From positions 75,652,501-75,716,500 of the forward strand of contig NC_064614.1 of the NCBI RefSeq assembly GCF_023898315.1: DNA of 64,000 nt. The letters run 5' to 3'. The notes below the pieces were generated by a model. That model saw nothing but the letters and a program-made list of their open reading frames with translations, ran no database searches and was not told where the DNA came from. Made by a program: the position numbers and the translations under genes. Origin of the DNA: Schistocerca nitens (Eukaryota > Arthropoda > Insecta > Orthoptera > Acrididae). This document shows positions 23,534 through 33,260 of this stretch, in pieces. Position 1 is the stretch's first letter; each line of letters opens with the position of its first letter.

Positions 23534-23736
23534 AAAAAATGGTTCAAATGGCTCTGAGCACTATGGTACTCAACTGCTGTGGTCATAAGTCCCCTAGAAC
23601 TTAGAACTACTTAAACCTAACTAACCTAAGGACATCACACACATCCATGCCCGAGGCAGGATTCGAACCTGCGACCGTAGTGGTCGTGCGGTTCCAGACT
23701 GTAGCGCCTTTAACCGCATGGCCACTCCGGCCGGCT
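23534..23736 (-). mobile_element. SINE family A in Tc1-like element
   Basis: Full-length copy on the minus strand, with B-box GGTTCGAATCC and the GATGACC-type body somewhat diverged. Exact 13-bp duplication TTTGCATATCACA (23521-23533, 23737-23749). Confidence 0.95.
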
Positions 23737-23829
23737 TTTGCATATCACAGCATCTTCTTCGTGTCGGTTAAATTTCACGTCTGTAGCACTTAATCTTCGT
23801 GGTGTAGCAATTTAATGGCCAGTGGTGTA

Positions 23830-24411
23830 TGTCAGGAAATAAAAACTAACGTGGGTCGGTCGATGTACTGTAATCAAATGGCGTGAACTTCTACGAGTTC
23901 AGGAACAAAATCTTACACTGAAACAAGTATTTGTTTCGTTTTACTATGTGTGGTGAGCTAGAGGGAAATGGGAGCAGTTACGAAAAGTTCACGTCCAAAA
24001 CACACTAGAGAAGAAACACACACACTAAACGCAAAAATGGAAATACAGTGGTATAGGGACATTTATTCGAATATGAAAAACAGGAAAACTAAAATTACGT
24101 GGCGCATATGTTTTTAAAGATTTAGTACGTACGTGGAATTTTATGAAAGGGTAAAGCAATGCCAAACACAGGTGAGAAAAAGTAATTAGGTAGAAGATAA
24201 ACTCTCAGGAAGAAAAACCTAAGAAATTCATACGAGTAGAGAGAGTGCACACTCTGAGAGAAAGGAAGTATCATCGCACATAGAAAGGCTAAAACGAAAT
24301 TCTGAAATTCTCTTTGTTGTACATCGTGTGGCTCGGCAGGACCCAATCGAGAATAATAATTCATATACGTATGTATAACGAACGGGAGTGCTTACACTGG
24401 CTGTGTCGCTA
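23830..24411. other. unassigned DNA
   Basis: No gene or repeat recognised. An 80-codon minus-strand ORF (24122-24364) has no known motif. Confidence 0.3.
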
Positions 24412-24421
24412 AAGTGCGCCT

Positions 24422-24621
24422 GCCGGCTGCTGTGGCCGAGCGGTTCTAGGGGCCTCAGTCCGGAACCGCGCTGCTGCTACGTTCGCAGGTTCGAATCTTG
24501 CCTCGGGCATGGATGTGTGTGATGTCCTTAGGTTAGTTAAGTCTAAAGAGTTCTAAGTCTAGGGGACTGATGACCTCAGATGTTAAGTCCCATAGTGCTT
24601 AGAGCCATTTGAACTATTTTG
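24422..24621 (+). mobile_element. SINE family A, full length
   Basis: Head, B-box, body with GGGACT...AGTCCC, and tail are all present. Exact 10-bp duplication AAGTGCGCCT (24412-24421, 24622-24631). Confidence 0.95.
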
Positions 24622-24631
24622 AAGTGCGCCT

Positions 24632-25806
24632 ACAGGATAACTGTGGTTGGTGATCACTTGTTACTCTAATGCAAACTTCTGCGGGTCAATACTTTCTTCC
24701 TAAGTGAATACTACAGAAAACCGACAATTGTAATACATAAATGAGTTTAAGTACGGAAAACGTGTCAAGAAGGAGCTCGGCCTATTTCTAAAACCGAGGA
24801 TTTTACGAAGAGTAAAGTTGCTGACTTTAGCTATTTGAGAAGCTCCGTAAAACTAATGTTTTCATAAATTAATGATGGAGCATTCATTTCAATTCTCACT
24901 TTTAATACAGTACATTGATGGTGTATTATTATTTATTTGTTCCGTGGAACTGTCTGTACTCTGTTTTCTCGAAGTAGAAAGGAGATACAATTGGCAGAGA
25001 AACGCTTAATACGTATTTGAAAACCTCTATTCTTCCGTTTAGACCAACATGGGACCACGTCAGAATTTCAGTTTCTGAAACTATACAAAAACTAACTTAT
25101 TTTCTTATTTTGTCATTTCTTTTTATCTGATGTATTTTCATCTTTTCACCGTGTCCCTAATTGGGGACAGTTGTAGTCGACAGGTGCGACCATAAACTGT
25201 TAAGTTACAACAGTGTTTTCCCTATTTTATAACCCTGTATACCTATGTACATTGTGATTCATACTGCACAAATGTCCAAAAATTTGTCTTTATTTCCTTA
25301 TCGTGTTTGTACTTTTGTCTATATTACTAAATATTTCATCATTACCTTCATTCACATTCTTCTGTCAATCTCAGTGGACCTAAAATTTTTCTCCTGATTC
25401 TTGCAACATTTATAATGTATCTAACTTATAACAATTGAAAAACTACATTAATAGTATTTTCTGCACTGTAGAAGTATCTGTTGCCTCCGGAAGAACGTAC
25501 TTTGTTTCAGCACTCAGGAGTTTCCTCGTTCTGATAACAATTTGTAGAAATGTACATACTGCAGTTGCAGTATCAATTATTCTTTATAATTGTCCAAACA
25601 ACATCAGTCTGATTTACAGTTCCTTTCTATAGACGCTTTAATGTATTTCACCATTCTTCTTAATTTCTAGCCTTCTTTCTTCCTTATTGCAACCAAAATA
25701 CTCCTCACAAAGCTCCTCTAATGTTGATACTTTACCTAACCTAGAACTTAGAAAATTTCATTAATAATTTCTTCCACAGCGTATAAGATATCTGTTAGTA
25801 CTTTTG
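24632..25806. other. AT-rich DNA with low-level duplication
   Basis: No gene. Segments near 25585-25670 and 25900-25985 share a CCAAACAACATCAGTCT-like motif followed by TGTATTTCA, so part of this is an old unnamed repeat. Confidence 0.35.
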
Positions 25807-25857
25807 TACTTATGCCTATTCGAACAGGAGTTTCTCCTGTTCGAATAAGCATATGTA
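25807..25857. repeat. short perfect-stem hairpin
   Basis: TATTCGAACAGGAG and its complement are separated by TTT, within an extended stem of about 24 bp that has two or three mismatches. No polyT termination run follows. It may be the core of a small fold-back repeat; its function is unknown. Confidence 0.7.
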
Positions 25858-26238
25858 CAGAAGTACATATGTACCATGTACAGGGTCAGTCAAACTATAT
25901 AAATGTCCGAACAACATCAGTCTTGTTTTCATTTCATTTGCTTTTACCTTTTAGTGTATTTCATCAGTGCATTTTAATTTTCGGCCTGCTCTGCTTCTTA
26001 TTGGATCTTAAGTATTGCTAACGATGCTTTTGTTTCTAACATTTCTGCTTTATCTCACATCCAACCCTAAAAATAATGTTAGCTCTCGAGTGGGTGCTCA
26101 GATTTTTCTAACACGTGGTGTTGAGCGACGCACGTTAGCACATTTAAAGAATAGCTGTCTTCATGTTAACAACTTAGACGTGTGTGAGCAGTTTAATCGT
26201 GGTTTAATAAAACAAGGATAAAATAAAATTATGTTATA

Positions 26239-26294
26239 GGGACTGATGACCTTAGCAGTTAAGTCCCATAAGATTTTACACATATTTTTAAAAC
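26239..26294 (+). mobile_element. 56-bp SINE remnant (CACACA-tail variant)
   Basis: Only the last part of the SINE is present (GGGACTGATGACC...TAAGATTTTACACATA), yet it has an exact 10-bp duplication TTATGTTATA (26229-26238, 26295-26304). This is therefore an extreme 5'-truncated insertion; later decay is not needed to explain it. Confidence 0.85.
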
Positions 26295-26304
26295 TTATGT
26301 TATA

Positions 26305-27019
26305 CAAACTAATTCATTCTTTAACTACAAAATGGTAAAACGAAATTCCAACCTCATCCCGTGTGTTAGTTTTTCTCCATAGTAATGACGCATTCGAAGC
26401 ATTAAAAAACACAGTTGCATGAGATCCAGCCTACCACTTATCAGATTGCTCATTATCTCGTATACAACTGCCTCGTAGTGGTATTGTGGCGCTAGCTCAC
26501 AATCTGGGTTATTTTCTTGCACAGATCGTATATTTATTCTCAGCTAGCACGAAGCTAATTTTGTACTACTGTTGCTCACTTGAACGTATGAAAGCACAAC
26601 TTAGCACTTGCTTAGCTGAAGCAATAATGAAGGAATAGGTATGGGCTCGCTGTTGTAAACCTACAATGGAACAGTACAAGGCAATCTTATTTGTGTCTGG
26701 CACACTTTTTATACAAATGCACGCCAGCTTGAGGATACAAGAGATCTCTGGTACCCACTGAAAAACATGCTGTGTCTGCAGATAGGTACATCCCGCGTAA
26801 ATTTTTAAAAACTTGTCCTTCTTTGTTTATGTTTTATTTTTTGCTTATATTTTGACATATTTCATCATTGCTACTTAATTTAATTTAATTTGTTGTTCAG
26901 TCTAATTTTTTTCTCATAATACTTCTCTCTAATATTTTTACTTTATGTCATCTACAAGGATGAGAAACAATTTATTCTGTAGCGCTGAAGCGACCTCTGT
27001 TCGCACCAGCACACAGGTG
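26305..27019. other. unassigned AT-rich DNA
   Basis: Nothing recognised. This precedes an abrupt rise in GC content. Confidence 0.3.
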
Positions 27020-27560
27020 TCTGCTTGTTCTGCTAACCATATGTAGAAACCCGGAGCGGAGGCGCCAGTTATGACTGACGCCAGGCGCCACAGCCGAGTC
27101 GCAAAGTTCAGACGGCGGCCATCCAGCCAACTCTCGGGTGCACTCGAGCTTAGAGGCGCGACACTTCTTTCACCGCCGCAGCAGCCGCCCTCTTTCCGCA
27201 GTTAACCCTAAGGGCTCCGGGCGCCCATTCCGCGTGAAAAAGAAGCCGCAGCAGTTTAAAATGCAAGTCCGGAAGGCGGCGGAGGCAACCGCGACGCGGG
27301 CGTGCGCGGGTGACGTGGGGACGGGTGGGGGGAGGGGGGTGGCTGTAGCGTTGGAGGGGGCAGGGGAAGCCGCTGCCATCCGTGCACCAACCCCGTCGCC
27401 ATTCTGAGCACGCGCCAGCCCGGCTCGCTCCGTTATGTTACGACTCTATCGCCCAGCGGCTGCCGCGACGCGCAGGCAAACACGTCGCACGTAGCTCCCG
27501 GCGACCGCTGCGGCTGTTGCTGTCGCCCGCAACACACGCGCACTCTGTTTCCAATTCAAG
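27020..27560. promoter_or_regulatory. candidate CpG island / promoter-exon region
   Basis: About 540 bp very rich in C, G and CG dinucleotides inside AT-rich flanks, with no transposon signature. ORFs 27138-27407 and 27382-27771 cross it on the plus strand, and 27170-27379 on the minus strand. None has a recognised domain and they overlap one another, so I do not call a CDS. The most likely host-gene signal in the window is a promoter with a 5' exon here, but no TATA box, initiator or splice pattern is decisive. Confidence 0.4.
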
Positions 27561-27830
27561 CGCTGGGGAGTTGAAAGCTACAACCGAAAGCGTTCAAACC
27601 CTCCTAGCACTTTCTCTCGTAACATCATCCCAGATTAGACTGCTTTACGTGCTGCAAATGCTGATATACGGTCAGTTCCCTTACACACACACAACCACAG
27701 TCGAAAGGTTGTCACTCTTTTATCAAGCGTGCCTTCGTTTCTCCCTTCTTAGTTCAAATCTAAAACGTTAATTGCTCTGCTCTTTTCTATCTCTAACGTT
27801 CTTCGCATTTTCTGTGCCGCCCCTTTAGTA

Positions 27831-28030
27831 CAGGATGTTTCAAAAAGGCTGACCTGATTTCAAAACTCCATATTTATTGATAAAAACAAACTACACACTC
27901 GGGATGAATTGCAAAATACTCACTAAATCTTGGAGTTTTAGTTATACTATTCAAAATGCTCTATGTGTCCGCCAGCAGCAGCACAAGTAACATCTAGGCG
28001 ATAGCTAAATTCGTCATAAACTTTACACAA
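27831..28030 (-). mobile_element. mariner-like element, C-terminal end fragment
   Basis: The left terminus CAGGATGTTTCAAAAAGG follows a TA. Just inside, the minus strand encodes VYDEFSYRLDVTCAAAGG, HIEHFE and a stop, a mariner-like transposase C-terminus. The rest of the gene continues on the far side of a LINE insertion (29460-29760). Confidence 0.7.
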
Positions 28031-28031
28031 T

Positions 28032-29455
28032 GCTAGATTAGATTAGATTCAGCTTTCGTTACATAGACCCAAAGGTAAGATGATTCTCGTGCGTGTGGAA
28101 CAAGTCAGAAAGTATACCATAAAAAACATGAAACATCTGAATATAATACTCACTTCCCTGATTATCTGTCAGGGGATTGTTAAAATATGTGAATAGCCTA
28201 CAGTAAATTGGATCTACTAATATTTACACTGTAACAATGAAACATAATTATGTATTTTCAATACATTTATGAGACACAAAATACCTAATCTTGACTGTTG
28301 TGACCAAGTGCTGTCAAAACTGAAATCCAACAAACGTTTTTGCTTAAGCTAGTCTAACAGTTCATGTTAAGATTTTCATCTATAGAGGCGTAGGAGTTGC
28401 TTATCGGACTCTGTTTAAATTGTGCTTTATCTGATACCAAGATTTTAATGGTCACTTACAATATATTGAAATGTGTGTTCCCGAATACCGGACCCCTTTT
28501 TGCACCAAGGTAAATGATTTTATGTCTTTATGTAGAATGTTCTTATTCCTACTATTGATACTGTGATCGAGCTGTTGGTAGGAAATATATCACTTGCAAC
28601 AGATTTCATTGGGGAATAAATATACTGAGAAGCAGCTGTTAGAATACCCAGTTCCTTGAAAAGTTTTCTACATTACCCACAAATGAGTCTTATTACACGT
28701 TTTTGCACTCCAAACTTTTGCTCGATTTGACAAGTTACGCCAGAATATGATCCCGTGAGACATAATAGAATGAAAATAAGCAAAGTATGCAAGTTTTTTT
28801 ATATTTCCTACATCTGGTATCATTCGCGCTGCAAACAGAGACTTGTTTAGGCTCTTCATCATTTCTGTGGTATGCCCTCACCAAATGAATTTGTTATCGA
28901 GTTGTAATCCCAGAGCCGGACGGAGTGGCCGTGTGGTTCTAGGCGCTACGGTCTGGAACCGAGCGACCGCTACGGTAGCAGGTTCGAATTCTGCCTCGGG
29001 CATGGATGTGTGTGATGTCCTTAGATTAGTTAGGTTTAATTAGTTCTAAGATCTAGGCGACTGATGACTTCAGAAGTTAAGTCGCATAGTGCTCAGAGCC
29101 CTTTGACCCATTGTTTTTGTAATACCAGAAATTTAACACCGCCAACCTCTTCGTTCTGCATGTCTTCACATGTTATACGCATGCTGGAAGGAAATCTCTT
29201 ACAGATTCTGAATGCATATACTTGGTCTTTTTAAAAGTTAAATGACAGTGAATTATCTTTAAACCATTTATTAATGTCAGTGAAAATTTTATTAACAGTA
29301 ATTTATAAATCTCTAATTAACTTGCTATTTATTGCAATGTTTATATCGTCTGCAAACCTAACAAACTTAACATATGGTACTGAAACACGAGAGGCCATGA
29401 ATGCGCACAACGGACCCACGATGAAACCTCTAGGATCACCACAAGTAATTAATTC
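28032..29455 (-). mobile_element. LINE fragment inserted in mariner-like DNA
   Basis: The 3' tail is GATTAGATTAGATT at 28034-28047, in reverse. Minus-strand text near 29340-29450 includes a degraded CGDPRGFIVGP and FADDI pair (RT domains 4-5). ORF 28668-28862 (SLFAARMIPDVGNIKKLAYFAYFHSIMSHGIIFW) is the RT C-terminal region of Jockey/CR1-like LINEs. A SINE (28915-29116) interrupts it. Reading frames are broken. Confidence 0.7.
28915..29116 (+). mobile_element. SINE family A, GCGACT subfamily
   Basis: Complete head, body and tail. GCGACT (29057-29062) pairs with AGTCGC (29080-29085). The flanking 13-bp duplication TTGTAATCCCAGA / TTGTAATACCAGA (28902-28914, 29117-29129) has one mismatch. Confidence 0.92.
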
Positions 29456-29459
29456 CCAA

Positions 29460-29760
29460 TCAGGCTCCGTAGGCACTGCTTACTTCAATGTATCTGCTTT
29501 TAAGGGAGATGTGGTGGCTATTATTTTGTTCTTCACTTCCTCTACGTCACGAGGAACGTGGGAGATGCACACAATTTCCTTCACATATCCCCACAAGAAC
29601 AAAACACACGAGGCTGTGTCTGGCGATCTTGGAGGCGAAGAATGCAGGCAGTGTCTAGGAGCCCCATGCGCCCTATCCTGCGTTGAGGCGGAGTGTCATT
29701 GGGAAACTGACATACTTTGTTCTGCCAGTGTAGTGGAGCTCCATGCTGTTGGAGTATGAA
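29460..29760 (-). mobile_element. mariner-like transposase middle part
   Basis: The minus strand encodes decayed FPNDTPPQRRIGRMG, then PPRSPDTAS with a Trp-Gly-Tyr-like block, then HVPRDVEEVKNKIIATTSPL. This is the segment expected directly upstream of the C-terminus at 27920-28030, so the LINE split one element. The catalytic region is unreadable and the element is dead. Confidence 0.6.
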
Positions 29761-29789
29761 GTCATCGGAATCCTCTTGAAGTTATAAAA

Positions 29790-30178
29790 AAAGCCAATTC
29801 TGCAGTATTTGAAGTTAGCTCGATGCTAGATAGGACGCACGGGACCCCGACACATTTCCCTGCTTTCTTGGCCTCCACAATCTCCAGACATCACCGTATA
29901 AGATTTTTTTCCTATGGAGTATTTAGAGGAAAGTGTGTTTGTCTCTCTTTTACCTCATGGCATAGAAGAAGTGAAGAACGGAATAACTTCTGTAAATAAA
30001 CAAACATTATCTATAGTTTATGACGAATTTAGTTATCATCTACACATTGTTAGTGCTACTGGTAGACACAGAGGATTTGTAATAGCACAGCTGAAACTTT
30101 AAGATTTTGTGAGTGTTTTCCATTTCATCTCATGTTTGTAGATGAGTTCTGAAGTCATGTCTTTTTTTAAACACCTTG
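29790..30178 (+). mobile_element. mariner-like fragment, opposite orientation
   Basis: The plus strand encodes WPPQSPDITV, stop, DFFPMEYLEESVFV, HGIEEVKNGITSVN and VYDEFSYHLHIVSATGR. These are the same family as the neighbouring minus-strand fragment but inverted. The right end is AAACACCTTG followed by TA, matching the left terminus at 27831. The two ends therefore look like TIRs of an inverted pair. Confidence 0.7.
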
Positions 30179-30180
30179 TA

Positions 30181-30664
30181 TTTATATACCTTTCACTGCT
30201 TCCCTTTATAAACTACAAAATGCTGGTACAAATGCTCTGTGTCCACCATAAACACATATCGTCTGTAACACTTGTAGATCTTGTAGCCTTTGTAACAGTA
30301 TCAGTGGCAATTTTGTCGAATATGATAACTAGTTCCAGCCGTAATTAAATGTGCGTCGTGATAGCTGAGCTTAGAATCCACGATTGTATTCGATTATTCA
30401 GGCATTTTCGGAAGAAGGTTCCATAGGCATAAGTGCCCCCTTTCGAGAAATTGTTTGAAATTAATCTGTGGATTATGTAGAATATCTTAACATGGTTTTG
30501 TTTCATTATCTCAATACTAGATGTCAGGGCAGCGTTCCCTTGATACGTTTGAATGCAGAACTTCTCATTCAGTTTAATATAGCTAGTGCTTAAGTGCAGG
30601 TCAGCTCACTTGGAACATCGCCAGCTGGTTCTGTACTAGGTTCACCAACATACAAAGGTCCGTA
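30181..30664. other. unassigned DNA
   Basis: No gene or repeat recognised. Confidence 0.3.
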
Positions 30665-30666
30665 TA

Positions 30667-30990
30667 CAAGGTGTTTATAACTTATCTTTCCAAATTAAGA
30701 CGCTAATGTCTTTGAAACTATACTAGATACTAACAAATAGTTTTCAACTTGAGATAAGATAACTTATAAACTTTAATTTCGTCCTACATACGCACAATGT
30801 GCCCAGCCTTGGTGACATGGATAACGTCTAGTTGGAATTCCATTTCTCGCAAAGTAAGTTTTAAGATCTGCAAGGTGGCGTTTTCAAATACATTGTAAAT
30901 GCATGCCTTCAAGGCTTCTAGTTCTCTAACCTTGGTTCAGCACACCAGATCCCTTACATAACCCAACAAGGTGAAGTCAAGTGCTGGTAA
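30667..30990 (-). mobile_element. mariner-like fragment
   Basis: The left end CAAGGTGTTTATAACTTATC follows TA. The minus strand encodes DFTLLGYVRDLVC, TKVRELEALKACIYNVFENAT, LREMEFQLDVIHVTKAGHIV and a stop, a transposase C-terminus of the WGYVKD type. The rest of the gene is missing. Confidence 0.65.
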
Positions 30991-31424
30991 TTATCGTTTT
31001 GCTTGTGTACTGGACGTCATTTGTGTTGTGTACAACTTCGTACACAATGGCAAGGAGAGGTAGACAAATAGTGGTGTGGGAACGGTGGTCATAGGAGAGC
31101 TGGATAAGAACAAAAATGATTTACGAACAAGTTAATACAGCAAACAAAAGATCTGCTTAACTTGCTTATCTCCAACTTGCATTCAGACCAGAGGAGTTCA
31201 AAATCGTATTCTTAAGTGTCGTCATAATGGTATGTCCTTTCTAAATTCGACTCTATTTTGTAATTACTGTAATAACATCACATTACCTCTCAACATATCA
31301 ATTGTCATTTTTTTTTTCATTTTCCCTTCTGGGTGTTTGTTATTTTATGGTTTATTTGTGGTGGTCAAGATACCTTTATTAATGGATGTACTAGCCTTTC
31401 TCTGAGGTTGTTGAAGACATATTG
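30991..31424. other. unassigned DNA
   Basis: No supported feature. Confidence 0.3.
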
Positions 31425-31620
31425 ACCTCACCTCCTCCTGCCAACTCTCCCTGTTGCTTCATCTCCCCCTCCCATTCTCTCTCATCACCTCCCCCTCTCC
31501 CTCTTACTTTACCTTCTGCCTCTCTACACCTTTCACCTGCCTCAAGCATCTCTGCCTCCTCCCCTTTCTCTATCCCTTTCTTCTTCCATCTCGCCTTGTC
31601 TATCCCCTCCCTTATTGACC
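31425..31620. repeat. polypyrimidine tract
   Basis: Nearly 200 bases of the plus strand are almost entirely C and T, in irregular CTCC/CCTC blocks. Long same-sense ORFs across it (31422-31676 +, 31391-31690 -) are composition artefacts. Confidence 0.75.
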
Positions 31621-31654
31621 TCAATGTGCCCGCTGCCATGGTCATCAGCGAGTG

Positions 31655-31850
31655 TAGCTCCTGCAGTATGGTGTAATACAACAGGCCCACAACATGTTTG
31701 TCATGCAGGGCAGCCTACATATCAGGGACTTGCCCCTGATGTAGAAGCCACCAGGCTAAACAGGCTAATAGTACTGCAACACAACACACTTGTCATGTAG
31801 GGCAGCCTAAATGTCAGGGACCAGGAGGCCATTTTTTGCGCCCCTGACCG
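31655..31850. repeat. imperfect tandem duplication
   Basis: Two adjacent units share TTGTCATG(C/T)AGGGCAGCCTA followed by A(C)AT(A/G)TCAGGGAC (about 31700-31735 and 31789-31825). Together with the pyrimidine tract and the AT-rich end near 32105 this could be the 3' region of an unnamed retroelement. Confidence 0.5.
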
Positions 31851-32239
31851 GTAGATTGCCCTGAAAAGCAGCTTTCCTTGGCATGCCTTACTGTTCCCAC
31901 TCAAAATGCCTGTTGTGCAGTGCAGTCTTATGCCGGCAGCTGGAAAAAACACACTTTCGCCCACATCTCCGTTGCTGTTGAAGTTAGGAGGTTAAAAACG
32001 TCACAGTGGGTCTCCTGTGTCTGTGCCAAATTTGGTTGAAATGGTTCCAAGAATTTGAGAAAAGATTCTGCATGTACACAAATACACTCTCCTCTATATA
32101 TGTAGTACATGGAACAACTCTGGAGTTTACCAGATGACTAAATACTGGTCTAGTGGTGGGACAACTAATGTTTTATCAGTTTTGTGGAGATTATAAATGA
32201 AACTGAGTCACTTGCAGCGTATATGGTCGTTTTGTGCAG
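31851..32239. other. unassigned DNA
   Basis: Possibly a continuation of the repeat to the left; no gene is seen. Confidence 0.3.
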
Positions 32240-32520
32240 AGCTGTAGGGCACAGCCCAACCACCTGCACTATCGCGGCGGTCCACAGTCAGCAGGCACGG
32301 ACGCAGATGCAGGCACGGCCGGTACGGGACCGCTGCCGGCCGGCGCCATCTGTTCCCATTAGCCGCGGTCGAGTCCCGCCCGCGACCGTAAATATCCCCA
32401 CTGGCCGCCGCCGATACGGACCGCGCCTCCGCCTCGCCCACCCCAGTCTTCAGGCCCAAACCTCCTCTGTGTCTCTGGCAGGGAAATTCCTCTGCCCATA
32501 TTCTACAGGGTAAGGCAGCT
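32240..32520. other. GC-rich stretch with possible splice sites
   Basis: Rich in GC and CG dinucleotides. Contains CTCTGGCAGG near 32475 (acceptor-like) and CTACAGGGTAAGGC near 32505 (donor-like). The ORF 32184-32513 crosses it without any domain that I recognise. It could be a host exon or a second small CpG island; support is weak. Confidence 0.3.
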
Positions 32521-32951
32521 GAGGCGGCACATCCCAAGTACGTCCACAGCTAGTAAGTGCATCAAGATGTGCTTCTCGCCATGGCGTAGTGGAAAATGTG
32601 GCGAATCACAATTATTAAAATGTTTCGAGCTGTTATGTCCTGGTCGAATGGATTTCACCTTAAAACTCAACGTTTCGTCCCCATCTGCGGACCCCAGCCA
32701 ATGAAATTATTAAATTAAAACCAGGAGAAAAATAATAAAGTAAATAATTAGAGATTACAGGGATGGGCTTAATGAATATCGGAGTAGACATGTTGTTAAA
32801 CAGATTGTTAAACTAATTTAAATAGAATTATTAGACCGAATTATTGAAACTAAGCCCACCCACTTACACTCAAAATTTTTCTGTGCGAATCAGGATCTCT
32901 TGATTATTTATGTTATTATATTGATTTTTTATTTATTTATTTAATATAAAT
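32521..32951. other. unassigned AT-rich DNA
   Basis: No recognised feature. Confidence 0.3.
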
Positions 32952-32960
32952 AATTTTGTT

Positions 32961-33251
32961 TTTCAGAATGAGATTTTTACCCTGCAGCGGAGTGTGCGCT
33001 GATATGAAACTTCCTGGCAGGCTAAAATTGTGTGCCGGACCGAGACTCGAACTCGGGACCTTTGCCTTACGCGGGCAAGTGTTCTAAAGTATGGAAGGTA
33101 GGAGACGAGGTACTGGCAGAAGTAAAGCTGTGAGGGCAGGGCGTGTGTCGTGCTTGGGTAGCTCAGATGGTAGAGCACTTGCCCGCGAAAAGCAAAGGTC
33201 CCTACTTGGCGTCTCGGTCCGCCACACAGTTTTAATCTGCCCAGAAGTTTC
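32961..33251 (-). mobile_element. tRNA-containing hairpin element, deleted copy
   Basis: On the minus strand it begins with GAAACTTC, as in the copy at 63170, and ends with the unique tail (AGTGTGCGCTGATATG complement, then AAAATCTCATTCTG). Head-to-head tRNA-like arms are present but the centre of the left arm, between about 33088 and 33090, is deleted. The plus-strand tRNA-like part is at about 33157-33232 (TAGCTCAGATGGTAGAGCA). Flanked by a 9-bp duplication AATTTTGTT (32952-32960, 33252-33260). Confidence 0.85.
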
Positions 33252-33260
33252 AATTTTGTT

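Larger units (their letters stand above)
22208..23827 (-). mobile_element. Tc1-like transposon with nested SINE
   Basis: TA-flanked inverted ends: left CACTACTGGCCAATAAAAAT, right (reverse complement) CACCACTGGCCATTAAATTG. The minus strand encodes the transposase from 23384 inward, broken by frameshifts. A SINE sits in the right-hand non-coding region. Without it the element is about 1.4 kb, normal for Tc1. Confidence 0.9.

Noticed and set aside
29274-29759. 161-codon plus-strand ORF
   Set aside because: Crosses a minus-strand LINE and mariner-like DNA whose own coding sense is legible on the other strand.
31422-31676. Pro/Ser-rich ORF
   Set aside because: Consequence of the polypyrimidine tract, with an equivalent ORF on the other strand.
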